Shown one piece after another: positions 8,824 through 16,899 of a stretch of DNA of 64,000 nucleotides. Made by a program: the position numbers and the translations under genes. The notes under the pieces were generated by a model. That model saw nothing but the letters and a program-made list of their open reading frames with translations. It had not been told where the DNA came from and ran no database searches. Each line of letters opens with the position of its first letter. Position 1 is the stretch's first letter. Source of the stretch: Treponema primitia ZAS-2 (GTDB lineage: Bacteria > Spirochaetota > Spirochaetia > Treponematales > Breznakiellaceae); NCBI RefSeq assembly GCF_000214375.1, contig NC_015578.1, positions 3,844,001-3,908,000 of the forward strand. Reading direction: 5' to 3'.

Positions 8824-9507
8824 ATGATCGAGTATGTGACAGCGGGAAATACCGATGACCGCATCCTCAGCCGAAGCGCGGAGATGCTCTCCAAGGGGGG
8901 GCTCCTGGCCTTGCCTCTGGACACCAGCTGGGCCGTGGTCTGTTCCCTCCAGTCAAAGGAGGGCATCAAAAAACTGCGGCGCATCTCCGGGGAACGGGAC
9001 GAGCGGCACTTCACCCTGCTCTGCCGGGATATTTCCCAGTTCGGGGAACTCTGCGACCTGGACAATACCCGGTTCCGGCTGGTCAAACGGCTTTCCCCGG
9101 GCCCTTATGTGTGGATACTCCGCACACTCCTGGGTACCGAAAAAGCCCTGGGCCTCCGCCGGAAGGAAGTGGGAGTCCGCATCCCGAATCACCCCCTTCC
9201 CCTGGACCTAATCAAGGCCCTGGGCTGCCCCCTCTATGCGATAACCGCCAAGCGTTCCATGGCCGCAGACCCGGGCTTCCCGGATCAGGATGACAGCGCC
9301 GGAAGCGCCACGGACAATTCGAACGAACTCCCCCCCATCCCCGAGGAGGACCTCTTCGACGGCGGCTGGGAGATGGAAGATATACGCGACCTTGACCTGA
9401 TCCTGGACACCGGGGAAGAACGGCCCCGGATATTTTCCACCATCCTGGACATAAGCGGTCCCGAGGTTCACCTGCTCCGCCCCGGCGCAGGCCCCTGGCC
9501 GGTTTAA
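8824..9507 (+). CDS. YciO-like protein of the Sua5/YrdC superfamily
   Basis: A 227-residue single-domain protein with the YrdC fold. It matches the YciO branch rather than true Sua5/TsaC: LALPLDTSWAVVCSL replaces FPTETVYGLG, and RDERHFTLLCRDISQFGEL and SPGPYVWILR follow, as in E. coli YciO. The region after ITAKRS carries an acidic insertion (about residues 155-190, rich in D, E, S). The C-terminus ends STILDISGPEVHLLRPGAG. The KxR nucleotide-binding element of Sua5 is not conserved, so t6A synthesis activity is doubtful. The biological role of YciO proteins is unsettled. It is transcribed alone between convergent neighbours. Confidence 0.82.
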   Translation: MIEYVTAGNTDDRILSRSAEMLSKGGLLALPLDTSWAVVCSLQSKEGIKKLRRISGERDERHFTLLCRDISQFGELCDLDNTRFRLVKRLSPGPYVWILRTLLGTEKALGLRRKEVGVRIPNHPLPLDLIKALGCPLYAITAKRSMAADPGFPDQDDSAGSATDNSNELPPIPEEDLFDGGWEMEDIRDLDLILDTGEERPRIFSTILDISGPEVHLLRPGAGPWPV

Positions 9508-9524
9508 ACAGAACAGTATTACTG

Positions 9525-11282
9525 TTACTCTAGAAGGGTGTCCAAATCGACTTCCGCAGCGATACAGGGAACCGTGACCCCCCAGTTTTCCAGCACCTCA
9601 GGGTGGATTTCACCGAAGACGCCGGCTTGTTTTCCTTTGTACAGAATCACTGCGGCCCGGCCCGGGATAAACCGGGTATCCGTTGACTCCTCCACTTCGT
9701 ATTCCCGGGAAATGTAATAGAACAGGGTTTGCAAATCCGCGGCTGCTGTATTGAAGTTGGCATCAGGCCCGGCGTGGAGGAAACCTGCGTACTGCCTGGT
9801 ACTGGTACCGGAGTTTTCCGCACTGTTCAGGTAGGCTACCTTACCCACTTCAAAGATACGGTGCGGGAAAACTGCCCCGGACACGGACTCGCTCTGCATC
9901 AGGGAAGCCAGGACCGAATCACGGACATATTCGTAGTTTTCCGACATGGGATTGGCGATGCGGATAATCTTCCCGCCGTCACCCCGCATATTTTCTACCA
10001 GGTTCTTCCGGGAACCCAGGTAGTTGTAGATCATCTCCTGGTAGCTCATGCCCACCAGTAGTTCCTTAACCCGACGACTGAAGTAGGTAATGGGGGTAAG
10101 CCGGCCCACGGTAAAGTCCCGGGGGCGTTCGGGTTTGAAAGACTTGAGGGTGCGGCCTATCATCACATCCTCCGCCACATCCGCAGCATGGAGAAAATCG
10201 TTCCGGTATTCAGGCGGCCAGGCCCGGACCCCTTCCTGTTCAGTGACGCCCCCGCGCTCGGCGGCCTTCGTTTTTTCGGCAATAACCCCCATGCGCTCCA
10301 GGGCATTGAGGCATTCATCAGCGCTGAGTTTTTCGCCCAGGAATTTTTCTACCCGGGCAAGGGAACAGAAAACCGGTTCCTGAAAGTAATAGGGGGTTGT
10401 GACGGTTTTGCCAAAGGGCGTGTCGTATTCGTACTCCACTTCCACAGGTTTTATGGTATAGCCCTGGTCCGCCAGGTCGCAGGCCATGATGGAAGCCGAC
10501 AAAGTCACCGAAGGCTGATCCGTGCCGGTAAGCTCCACGAAGAGATCCGTGTCTCCCACCTGGACCGCCCCCAGATCGGCGGAGTTGATAATAGGCGGGT
10601 AGGAGAGAATTGCGCCCTGGGAATCCAGCAGCAGGGGGTGCAGGGGTTCGTGTTCCTGGATGAAGGCGTATTCCTTGCCCTTGGGGTGCTGCTTGAGAAT
10701 CTCCCGCAGGGTAAGGGGAACATCCCACTGGAGGGGCACAAAGGACACCGAGTCCGGGTCCACCGCTTTGTAGCTAATAGGCCACCGGATTCTGGCGATA
10801 CGATAGAGTCCCATGGAAATGGTCCGCCGCTTTCGGCCAAAGTTCCAGGCCAGCTTCTCCTGGGTCTGGATCATATCCCTCAGGGAGGCGTCGGTAACCG
10901 GCTTCCCGGAGGCGATGAACCCCGCAAGATAGGGCCGCACTCCCTTAACGGAAGCCTCCACCAGCACCTTGTGGTCCGCCTTCTGAAGTTTTCCGGCCCT
11001 GGAAAAGAAGGGGTACTCAGGCCGTTTGCCGCCGTTATGAATACGCAGCTGCCGGGCGCAGCCTGCGGTGGCCCAGAGATCGGGCCTGTTGGTATCGTTT
11101 AGTTCGATTTTAAGGGTCCGCTCCGTCTGGGGGAGGCTTTTGTCCGAATCCTCGTCCAGTTCCGCCTTGGCGCAGGTCAGGGCGTCCTCGAGGGAAGCCC
11201 TAGCTTCCCCAGCGTCCCGGGTATCCCAGCGGCGGCCCGCTAATGAATAGAAAACATCTTCGTTCACTTCAATCTTTGGCAT
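9525..11282 (-). CDS. pheT: Phenylalanine--tRNA ligase beta subunit, archaeal type
   Basis: Beta subunit of the (alpha-beta)2 enzyme that charges tRNA-Phe. At 585 residues it is much shorter than the ~800-residue bacterial form. It starts directly with the MPKIEVNEDVFYSLAG segment and lacks the N-terminal tRNA-binding EMAP-like domain and the C-terminal anticodon-binding domain, as in archaeal/eukaryal PheT. Spirochaetes are known to carry this type. B3/B4 editing region: NDTNRPDLW near residue 65, then PYLAGFIASG. The B5 domain (PYYFQEPVFCSLARVEKFLG) and the catalytic-core-like fold follow (MVGMSYQEMIYNYLGS, ANPMSENYEYVRDSVLASLM). It lies 24 kb from pheS. The promoter overlaps the start region, so the mRNA may be leaderless. 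Confidence 0.95.
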   Translation of the reverse strand: MPKIEVNEDVFYSLAGRRWDTRDAGEARASLEDALTCAKAELDEDSDKSLPQTERTLKIELNDTNRPDLWATAGCARQLRIHNGGKRPEYPFFSRAGKLQKADHKVLVEASVKGVRPYLAGFIASGKPVTDASLRDMIQTQEKLAWNFGRKRRTISMGLYRIARIRWPISYKAVDPDSVSFVPLQWDVPLTLREILKQHPKGKEYAFIQEHEPLHPLLLDSQGAILSYPPIINSADLGAVQVGDTDLFVELTGTDQPSVTLSASIMACDLADQGYTIKPVEVEYEYDTPFGKTVTTPYYFQEPVFCSLARVEKFLGEKLSADECLNALERMGVIAEKTKAAERGGVTEQEGVRAWPPEYRNDFLHAADVAEDVMIGRTLKSFKPERPRDFTVGRLTPITYFSRRVKELLVGMSYQEMIYNYLGSRKNLVENMRGDGGKIIRIANPMSENYEYVRDSVLASLMQSESVSGAVFPHRIFEVGKVAYLNSAENSGTSTRQYAGFLHAGPDANFNTAAADLQTLFYYISREYEVEESTDTRFIPGRAAVILYKGKQAGVFGEIHPEVLENWGVTVPCIAAEVDLDTLLE

Positions 11283-11291
11283 GGTAACGTG

Positions 11292-11321
11292 ATTCTACGG
11301 TATAATTTGTCTGTGTTTCAA
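11292..11321 (-). promoter_or_regulatory. Promoter for pheT
   Basis: On the minus strand, TTGAAA (11321-11316), 18-base spacer, TAGAAT (11297-11292). The -10 ends nine bases before the ATG, giving a leader of about two bases. No Shine-Dalgarno sequence is present. Confidence 0.55.
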
Positions 11322-11335
11322 TAGCCGGAACAAAA

Positions 11336-11363
11336 ACCCCCTGGACAGCCCCGTCCAGGGGGT
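11336..11363 (-). terminator. Strong GC hairpin with minus-strand T run
   Basis: Perfect 11-bp stem ACCCCCTGGAC / GTCCAGGGGGT with a 6-base loop, followed on the minus strand by TTTTTG. It would stop leftward transcription entering the pheT promoter from the region around 11.4-11.6 kb. Confidence 0.65.
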
Positions 11364-11375
11364 GTATAAGGGGGA

Positions 11376-11495
11376 ATGGAGCCGGAAGAGGAGGCGTTTT
11401 TGGAGCAAATACAGGAGTCCAGGATTGAGCGGAAAAAGAAAGCTGCCCGGGAGTGGATTCTTTTAGTATTTTGCCTAAGGCAAATAACAGAGTGA
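11376..11495 (+). CDS. Possible 39-residue small protein
   Basis: A small open frame starting at ATG 11376 after a good AAGGGGG site. It encodes a charged, coiled-coil-like N-terminus (MEPEEEAFLEQIQESRIERK) followed by REWILLVFCLRQITE. A second short frame (ATG 11513, about 18 residues, ending at 11569) follows in another phase after AAAGGG and looks helical (ILDGLEDIINNF). The two could be the broken halves of one small gene. No family is recognised. Confidence 0.25.
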   Translation: MEPEEEAFLEQIQESRIERKKKAAREWILLVFCLRQITE

Positions 11496-11627
11496 TTTAT
11501 TCCCAAAGGGATATGACCGGGATTCTGGACGGTTTAGAAGATATAATAAACAATTTCAGAGAACTATAAAACTTACTATGAAAGTATTTTATTAGTCTTT
11601 TATTAAACAATTGATATTATCTTCAAC

Positions 11628-11656
11628 TTGACAATAAAAAAGAAATATCATATATT
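11628..11656 (+). promoter_or_regulatory. Promoter of the dpp-molybdoenzyme operon
   Basis: TTGACA (11628-11633), 17-base spacer, TATATT (11651-11656). It is followed at 11663-11683 by a near-palindrome GTAATAAC-TAG-GTTATGTTAC around the expected transcription start, which may be an operator. The leader to dppA is about 98 bases. Confidence 0.75.
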
Positions 11657-11695
11657 CCATAGGTAATAACTAGGTTATGTTACTGGAAGTAAAAT

Positions 11696-11728
11696 AAAGG
11701 CCATGAAATGATTGCGTCATGCCTTTTT
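11696..11728 (+). terminator. Possible leader terminator/attenuator before dppA
   Basis: Within the dppA leader, AAAGGCCATGA pairs with TCATGCCTTT (one bulged C, 10-base loop) and runs into TTTTTCT, 32 bases before the dppA start. It has the form of an intrinsic terminator inside a leader. No known riboswitch class is recognised. Confidence 0.4.
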
Positions 11729-11760
11729 CTAGCTGCAAACCTAATAAAAGGAGAAATTTC

Positions 11761-13287
11761 ATGAAAAGAACAATTTTGTTGTGTGGAATCTTGTCGATAG
11801 CAATGCTTACAGGTATTACCGGATGTAAAGCAAAAACTGCGGCGGAAACTTCATCCACCCCGACCAAGACTGAACTGGTTTATGTGGAAAGCACAGATAT
11901 TTCTACAATGGATCCCCGGAACGCTACGGGGACCGTCACAGCCGGCATATTGGCAAACGTTTTCAGCAGCCTGGTAAAGACCGATGAAAACGGCACTATA
12001 CTGCCGGATTTAGCCGAATCCTGGAAAAATATAAATGACCTTACCTGGGAATTCAAGTTGCACGATGGGATCAAATTTCATGACGGTTCCCAGTTGACTG
12101 CCGAGGACGTAAAGTATACTATAGATACCATCAAAGATAAGAATAATAAATTCAGGCTGGCATCGGACTTTTCATTCATGGATGTAGAGGTTGTAAACCC
12201 CCTTACCCTGAATATCATTACCGACGGCCCCTTCCCCGAAATACTGTTGCGTCTTAACTATGTAAAGATACTGCCCAAAGCATACGTTGAAAAGGTTGGA
12301 AACACTGAATTCGCAGCTAAACCTATTGGTTCGGGCCCCTTCAAATTCGTGGAATGGCGCAAGGACGACCGGGTTATTCTGGAGGCTAACCAAGACTACT
12401 TTGGGAAAAAACCGATTATACAAAAGGCAACCATGAGAGTAATACCCGAATCGGCCGCCAGGATAGCCGCTCTGGAATCCGGGGAAGTGGATATTATTAC
12501 TAAAGTGGAAACCAGTCAGATTTCGCGGCTTCAGGGATCTTCAAGCTATACCGTTACAAGCGGCCCCACCACCCGGGTTATGTATTTTGGTATCAACACT
12601 TTAAAAAAAGGCCCCCTTCAGGATAAGCGGGTAAGGCAGGCTTTAAACTACGCCATAGACAAGCAGGCTCTCATAACCGGTGTGCTTGATAATTTTGGCA
12701 AACAGCTAGCCACAATTTCTACGCCGGAATACCGTGGTTTTGATCCTTCAATTACCCCTTATGAATACAATCCGGCTAAAGCAAAAGAACTGCTGGCTGC
12801 GGCGGGCTATCCCAATGGTTTAAACCTGGAAATATCCACCACATCCGGTTTCTTAAATGGATCCGATTTTGTACAAGCCTTCGCTTCCCAACTGAAGGAC
12901 GTCGGAGTCAACGCTACGATTCTTGAAGAAGACGGAACCGTCAGAAATGAAAAAATCATTAAAGCTACCATTTCGGATTTGTATTTCTTTGGGTTTGGCG
13001 GACCCTATTCAAGTATGGATAATCTCGGAAAAAATTCATTTGGAACCGGAGAACGTTATTCAACCTATAACAATCCGGAATTCGATGCCCTGCGGAAAGG
13101 CGCCGGCGCCGCAATTGACACAAATGAAGCTAATAAACTGTATTCCCAGCTTCAGGCTTACATAAAAGAAGATGCTCCGGCTATTTTCAGTCACCAGCAA
13201 TACGGCATTTATGCCATTAATACCCGGCTCAAAGACTGGAAGCCCAGGACCGACGAAATGATTGTGATCAATGACGCCCATTTCTAA
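11761..13287 (+). CDS. dppA: Peptide-type ABC transporter substrate-binding lipoprotein
   Basis: Family 5 extracellular solute-binding protein (DppA/OppA/NikA fold), which captures a peptide, metal-chelate or similar ligand outside the membrane. 508 residues. Signal peptide with lipobox TGITGC (Cys 22). The family signature appears as ELVYVESTDISTMDPRNATG, then LAESWKNINDLTWEFKLHDGIKFHDGSQLTAEDVKYT, IGSGPFKFVEW and VRQALNYAIDKQALI. Start ATG 11761 is fixed by AAAAGGAG seven bases upstream. It is the first gene of a nine-gene operon. The ligand cannot be read from the sequence; downstream enzymes hint at an amide- or peptide-like compound. Confidence 0.93.
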   Translation: MKRTILLCGILSIAMLTGITGCKAKTAAETSSTPTKTELVYVESTDISTMDPRNATGTVTAGILANVFSSLVKTDENGTILPDLAESWKNINDLTWEFKLHDGIKFHDGSQLTAEDVKYTIDTIKDKNNKFRLASDFSFMDVEVVNPLTLNIITDGPFPEILLRLNYVKILPKAYVEKVGNTEFAAKPIGSGPFKFVEWRKDDRVILEANQDYFGKKPIIQKATMRVIPESAARIAALESGEVDIITKVETSQISRLQGSSSYTVTSGPTTRVMYFGINTLKKGPLQDKRVRQALNYAIDKQALITGVLDNFGKQLATISTPEYRGFDPSITPYEYNPAKAKELLAAAGYPNGLNLEISTTSGFLNGSDFVQAFASQLKDVGVNATILEEDGTVRNEKIIKATISDLYFFGFGGPYSSMDNLGKNSFGTGERYSTYNNPEFDALRKGAGAAIDTNEANKLYSQLQAYIKEDAPAIFSHQQYGIYAINTRLKDWKPRTDEMIVINDAHF

Positions 13288-13303
13288 TTGAAGGAGATTC
13301 CTG

Positions 13304-14221
13304 TTGAAGGCGTACCTTTTTAAAAAGATAACTCAGATGGTAGTTGTCCTTTTGGGTATTACCCTGGTGGTTTTTTCAATACTCCATCTGGTGGGAGATC
13401 CGGTACAGTTGTTGCTGCCTCCCAGCGCTTCACAGGAAAATGTCGAACAGTTACGGGAAGAAATGGGGTTTAACGATCCTTTACTGGTACAGTACGGCCG
13501 TTTTCTCTCCGGAATTTTCCGGGGAGATTTCGGCATGTCTTACAATTACAACCAACCCGCATTGAGCGTGGTACTTGAAAGGGTACCGCAAACCTTAAAG
13601 CTTGCGGGGATAGCTTTTTTAATATCCCTGGTCATAGGCATACCCACAGGGGTTCTGTCGGCAATAAAACAGGACACCGTGACCGATGCGGTTATACGAG
13701 TTCTTTCTTTTCTTGGACAATGTACGCCGTCTTTTCTTTTAGGCATCATGATGATGCTGCTTTTTTCGGTTAAATTAAAATGGCTGCCCACATCAGGAAA
13801 CGATGGCTGGAAAAATATAATCATGCCATCCTTAACCCTGGGCCTGTTTTCCACCGCAACAATCATACGGCTTCTTAGATCCAATATGATAGAGGTGATG
13901 GAAAAAGAATTTATAGAAGTGGCCCGCGCCAAGGGTCTCAAATATCGCCTTATCGTTTGGAAGCACGGTTTTAAAAATGCATTCAGTTCGGTCATGACAG
14001 TGCTGGGAATGCAGATTGTCTCGCTAATGGGCGGCGCGGTGATAATTGAAACCGTATTTGCCTGGCCGGGCATAGGCAGGCTGGCGGTTCAGTCAATCAG
14101 GAACAACGATTTTATGGTAACCGAAACAATAGTCATTCTCATGGCTTCTTGTTTTGTAGTTATGAACCTGATTGTGGATCTTCTTTATGCAGTAATCAAT
14201 CCCCGAGTAAAGGTTCAATAA
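13304..14221 (+). CDS. dppB: ABC transporter permease, DppB type
   Basis: First membrane component of the importer, 305 residues with six helices. It starts at TTG 13304, seven bases after AAGGAG. It has the family's N-terminal helix and large loop (QLREEMGFNDPLLVQYGRFLSGIFRGDFG) and the cytoplasmic EAA-type coupling loop EFIEVARAKGLKYRLIVWKHGFKNA. The C-terminal helix pair ends DLLYAVINPRVKV. It lies one base before dppC (TAAAATG), so translation is probably coupled. Confidence 0.94.
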   Translation: MKAYLFKKITQMVVVLLGITLVVFSILHLVGDPVQLLLPPSASQENVEQLREEMGFNDPLLVQYGRFLSGIFRGDFGMSYNYNQPALSVVLERVPQTLKLAGIAFLISLVIGIPTGVLSAIKQDTVTDAVIRVLSFLGQCTPSFLLGIMMMLLFSVKLKWLPTSGNDGWKNIIMPSLTLGLFSTATIIRLLRSNMIEVMEKEFIEVARAKGLKYRLIVWKHGFKNAFSSVMTVLGMQIVSLMGGAVIIETVFAWPGIGRLAVQSIRNNDFMVTETIVILMASCFVVMNLIVDLLYAVINPRVKVQ

Positions 14222-14222
14222 A

Positions 14223-15062
14223 ATGTTAAAAAGCCTTTTAAAAAGCAAAACCGGCCTTCTGGGGGCGGCGCTGGTAATACTGGTGATCTGCATTGCGCTT
14301 TTTGCGAATATTATTGCGCCTGCGGACCCAAACAAACAGAACCTTTTAAATAAGTATAAACCGCCCGCCTGGTACGAAGGGGGCAGCATAGATCACCTCT
14401 TAGGAACCGATTCTTTAGGCCGGGACGAACTCTCCAGGCTTGTACACGGCAGCCGTTATACCCTGATGGTAGCTTTTGTCGGCACCATAGTAGCGGGCGC
14501 TGCGGGCGTTTTGTTAGGTTCTCTCAGCGGGTATTATGGCGGAATTATTGACGTGGCGATCATGCGGATTGCGGAAATCCAACTGGCCTTTCCTTTTGTG
14601 CTTCTTGCCCTGTTTATTGCGGCGGTTTTAGGGCAGGGCCTTGGCAATGTCATATTCATTGCCGGACTTTCAGGCTGGGTGCGGTACGCCCGAGTTGTCC
14701 GGGGTGAATTTATGGCTATAAAAGAAATGGAATATATTGAAGCGGTTAGGGCTTTAGGCTGCAGAAATATGCGTATTATTTATCATCATATCATGCCGAA
14801 TGTGATCAGCCCTATCATTGTTATCGGAACCCTGGAAATAGCTAAAATCGTGCTTATGGAAGCATCTTTAAGTTATCTTGGAGTAGGAATCCCAATCATC
14901 ATTCCTACCTGGGGACGTATGCTTTCGGAAGCGCAAGTGGCCATATTCAACGCGCCTTGGCTTTCCGCGCTACCCGGCTTATTTATACTTTTAACGGTCC
15001 TTGGGGTAAATCTTTTCGGCGACTGGCTTCGGGATTACCTGGATCCGAGACTGGATGTATGA
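14223..15062 (+). CDS. dppC: ABC transporter permease, DppC type
   Basis: Second membrane component, 279 residues. The short N-terminal OppC_N-type helix region is followed by HLLGTDSLGRDELSRLVHGSR, the characteristic DppC entry motif. EMEYIEAVRALGCRNMRIIYHHIMPN is the EAA coupling loop that contacts the ATPases. It ends GDWLRDYLDPRLDV as DppC proteins do. Its stop overlaps the dppD start (ATGA at 15059-15062). Confidence 0.94.
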   Translation: MLKSLLKSKTGLLGAALVILVICIALFANIIAPADPNKQNLLNKYKPPAWYEGGSIDHLLGTDSLGRDELSRLVHGSRYTLMVAFVGTIVAGAAGVLLGSLSGYYGGIIDVAIMRIAEIQLAFPFVLLALFIAAVLGQGLGNVIFIAGLSGWVRYARVVRGEFMAIKEMEYIEAVRALGCRNMRIIYHHIMPNVISPIIVIGTLEIAKIVLMEASLSYLGVGIPIIIPTWGRMLSEAQVAIFNAPWLSALPGLFILLTVLGVNLFGDWLRDYLDPRLDV

Positions 15063-16072
15063 ACGGGCAAACGATGGACGAAGAAAACCTAAAAGATAAA
15101 GACCTTATTTCTGTGGAAGATCTGAGCGTACTATTCCGTACAAAGTATGGAAGCGCCAAGATAATCAACAACATCAGTTTTAAACTGAAGCCGGGAGAAC
15201 GGCTGGGCATAGTCGGGGAATCCGGCTCAGGAAAAAGCATTACCGCCCGGGCAATTATGGGCATACTCCCTAATCTGGATAAGGAAGTCAAGGGGCGCAT
15301 TGTTTTTCAGGGAAGGAACCTGCTGGAACTCGGTGAAAAAGAAATGCGGGACTTAAGAGGGAACAGGATGGCCATGATTTTTCAGGAGCCTATGATCTCA
15401 TTGGATCCTCTGTTTTCAATAGAAAACCAACTTATAGAAGCATTGAACGCCCATAAAAAAACATCCGCCACGGAAGCAAGAAAAAAAATTCTGGACTTGC
15501 TGACCATAACCGGCATTAAGCAGCCGGAAATAAGAATGAAACAATACCCCTTCGAATTTTCGGGAGGGATGCGCCAGCGGGTAATGATCGCCATGGCGCT
15601 GCTCTGCAATCCGGAGCTATTGGTGGCGGATGAGCCTACTACTGCGCTTGATGTGACTATACAAGCGCAAATCATGGATCTGCTGCATAAAATAAACAAG
15701 GAATTCGGAACGGCTATAATATTGATTACCCATGATTTAGGCCTTGTGTATGAACAGGTAGACCAGGTAGCGGTTATGTACGCAGGAAGCCTGGTGGAAA
15801 AAGGGCCCGTGGAAAAAATATTCAGCAATCCCCTTCATCCGTATACCAGAGGGCTCTTCAATGCCATGCCTTCAATCGAAGAAAAGCGGGAAAAGCTCGA
15901 AACCATAGAAGGGAATGTACCCAGCCTGTACGAGCTGCCGCCGGGCTGCGCTTTTGCCCCCCGCTGCGGCAAAGCCCGGGATTTCTGCCATTCAAAAATA
16001 CCCCCAATTAAAAACATTGGCAGCCAGGAAGTTCAATGTTGGCTTTACGCGAACCAGGAGCATGCTCCGTGA
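15059..16072 (+). CDS. dppD: ABC transporter ATP-binding protein, DppD type
   Basis: ATPase of the importer, 337 residues. Walker A is GESGSGKS, the Q-loop lies in MIFQEPMISLDPLF, the ABC signature is FSGGMRQRVMIAMAL, Walker B is LLVADEPTTALD and the H-loop is ITHDL. The C-terminal oligopeptide/dipeptide extension has a cysteine cluster (PGCAFAPRCGKARDFC plus a later QCW) of the type that binds a 4Fe-4S cluster in DppD/DppF-class ATPases. The start at ATG 15059 overlaps dppC by four bases; the alternative is ATG 15074. Confidence 0.94.
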   Translation: MNGQTMDEENLKDKDLISVEDLSVLFRTKYGSAKIINNISFKLKPGERLGIVGESGSGKSITARAIMGILPNLDKEVKGRIVFQGRNLLELGEKEMRDLRGNRMAMIFQEPMISLDPLFSIENQLIEALNAHKKTSATEARKKILDLLTITGIKQPEIRMKQYPFEFSGGMRQRVMIAMALLCNPELLVADEPTTALDVTIQAQIMDLLHKINKEFGTAIILITHDLGLVYEQVDQVAVMYAGSLVEKGPVEKIFSNPLHPYTRGLFNAMPSIEEKREKLETIEGNVPSLYELPPGCAFAPRCGKARDFCHSKIPPIKNIGSQEVQCWLYANQEHAP

Positions 16073-16899
16073 ACAGTGAAAAGAAAGATATAATCATGGA
16101 AGCCCAGGATCTTACTAAATACTTTCCCCTGAGACGAGGCCTCTTCAGCGGGAGCGGCGAATCCATTAAAGCGGTAGAGGGGGTAAATCTTCAGATAAAT
16201 CCCGGAGAAACCTTGGGTATAGTAGGCGAATCCGGATGCGGCAAATCAACACTGGTACGGATGCTGCTGGGTTTACTCAAACCCACACGGGGCAAGGTGA
16301 TATTCCAGGGAAAGGATATTTCATCCATGGATCAGGATGCATTACGCAGGATGCGCCGGGACATGCAGGTTATTTTCCAAGATCCCTATGCGGCGCTTAA
16401 CCCCAGACACCGGATCAGGGATATGCTGATTGAACCGCTCCTGATACATAAGATCTCAGAAAAAAAAGAAGCCTTAGCGCAAGCTGGCGAGATGCTGGAA
16501 AAAGTGGAACTCTCCAGGGAGAGCCTTTCAAAATTCCCTCATGAATTTTCCGGAGGACAACGCCAACGTATATGTATCGCCAGGGCTCTTATGACAAAAC
16601 CAAAGCTTTTAATATGCGATGAATGTGTTTCGGCTTTGGATGTTTCAATACAGGCTCAGGTATTGAACCTGTTAAACAAGGTGCAGCGAGAATTAGGCTT
16701 GACCATGGTATTTGTGTCCCATGATCTCCGGGTTATACACCATATGTGCCGTAATATCATTGTTATGTATATGGGGTGCGTAGTTGAAAACGCCAACAAG
16801 GATGAACTTTTTACAAACCCCCAAGATTCGTATACCAAAACCCTGCTTCAGGCAATTCCAAAGGCTATTATCACACAAAGAGGAGCCAATGATGAATAA
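16069..16899 (+). CDS. dppF: ABC transporter ATP-binding protein, DppF type
   Basis: Second ATPase, 276 residues. Walker A is [10 protein letters not shown], the Q-loop [15 protein letters not shown], the signature [15 protein letters not shown], Walker [13 protein letters not shown] (Cys in place of the usual Pro after DE), and the H-loop VSHDL. GTG 16069 overlaps the dppD stop (GTGA) and has AGGAG eight bases upstream, so it was preferred to the upstream ATG. The C-terminal cysteine motif seen in dppD is absent and the protein ends early, at [15 protein letters not shown]. It overlaps the next gene by 11 bases. Confidence 0.92.
   Translation: MNSEKKDIIMEAQDLTKYFPLRRGLFSGSGESIKAVEGVNLQINPGETLGIVGESGCGKSTLVRMLLGLLKPTRGKVIFQGKDISSMDQDALRRMRRDMQVIFQDPYAALNPRHRIRDMLIEPLLIHKISEKKEALAQAGEMLEKVELSRESLSKFPHEFSGGQRQRICIARALMTKPKLLICDECVSALDVSIQAQVLNLLNKVQRELGLTMVFVSHDLRVIHHMCRNIIVMYMGCVVENANKDELFTNPQDSYTKTLLQAIPKAIITQRGANDE

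Noticed and set aside
10188-11102. Long plus-strand frame (about 300 codons) opposite pheT
   Set aside because: Antisense to a strongly conserved gene; no family motif and a proline/glycine-rich composition typical of reverse frames in GC-rich DNA.
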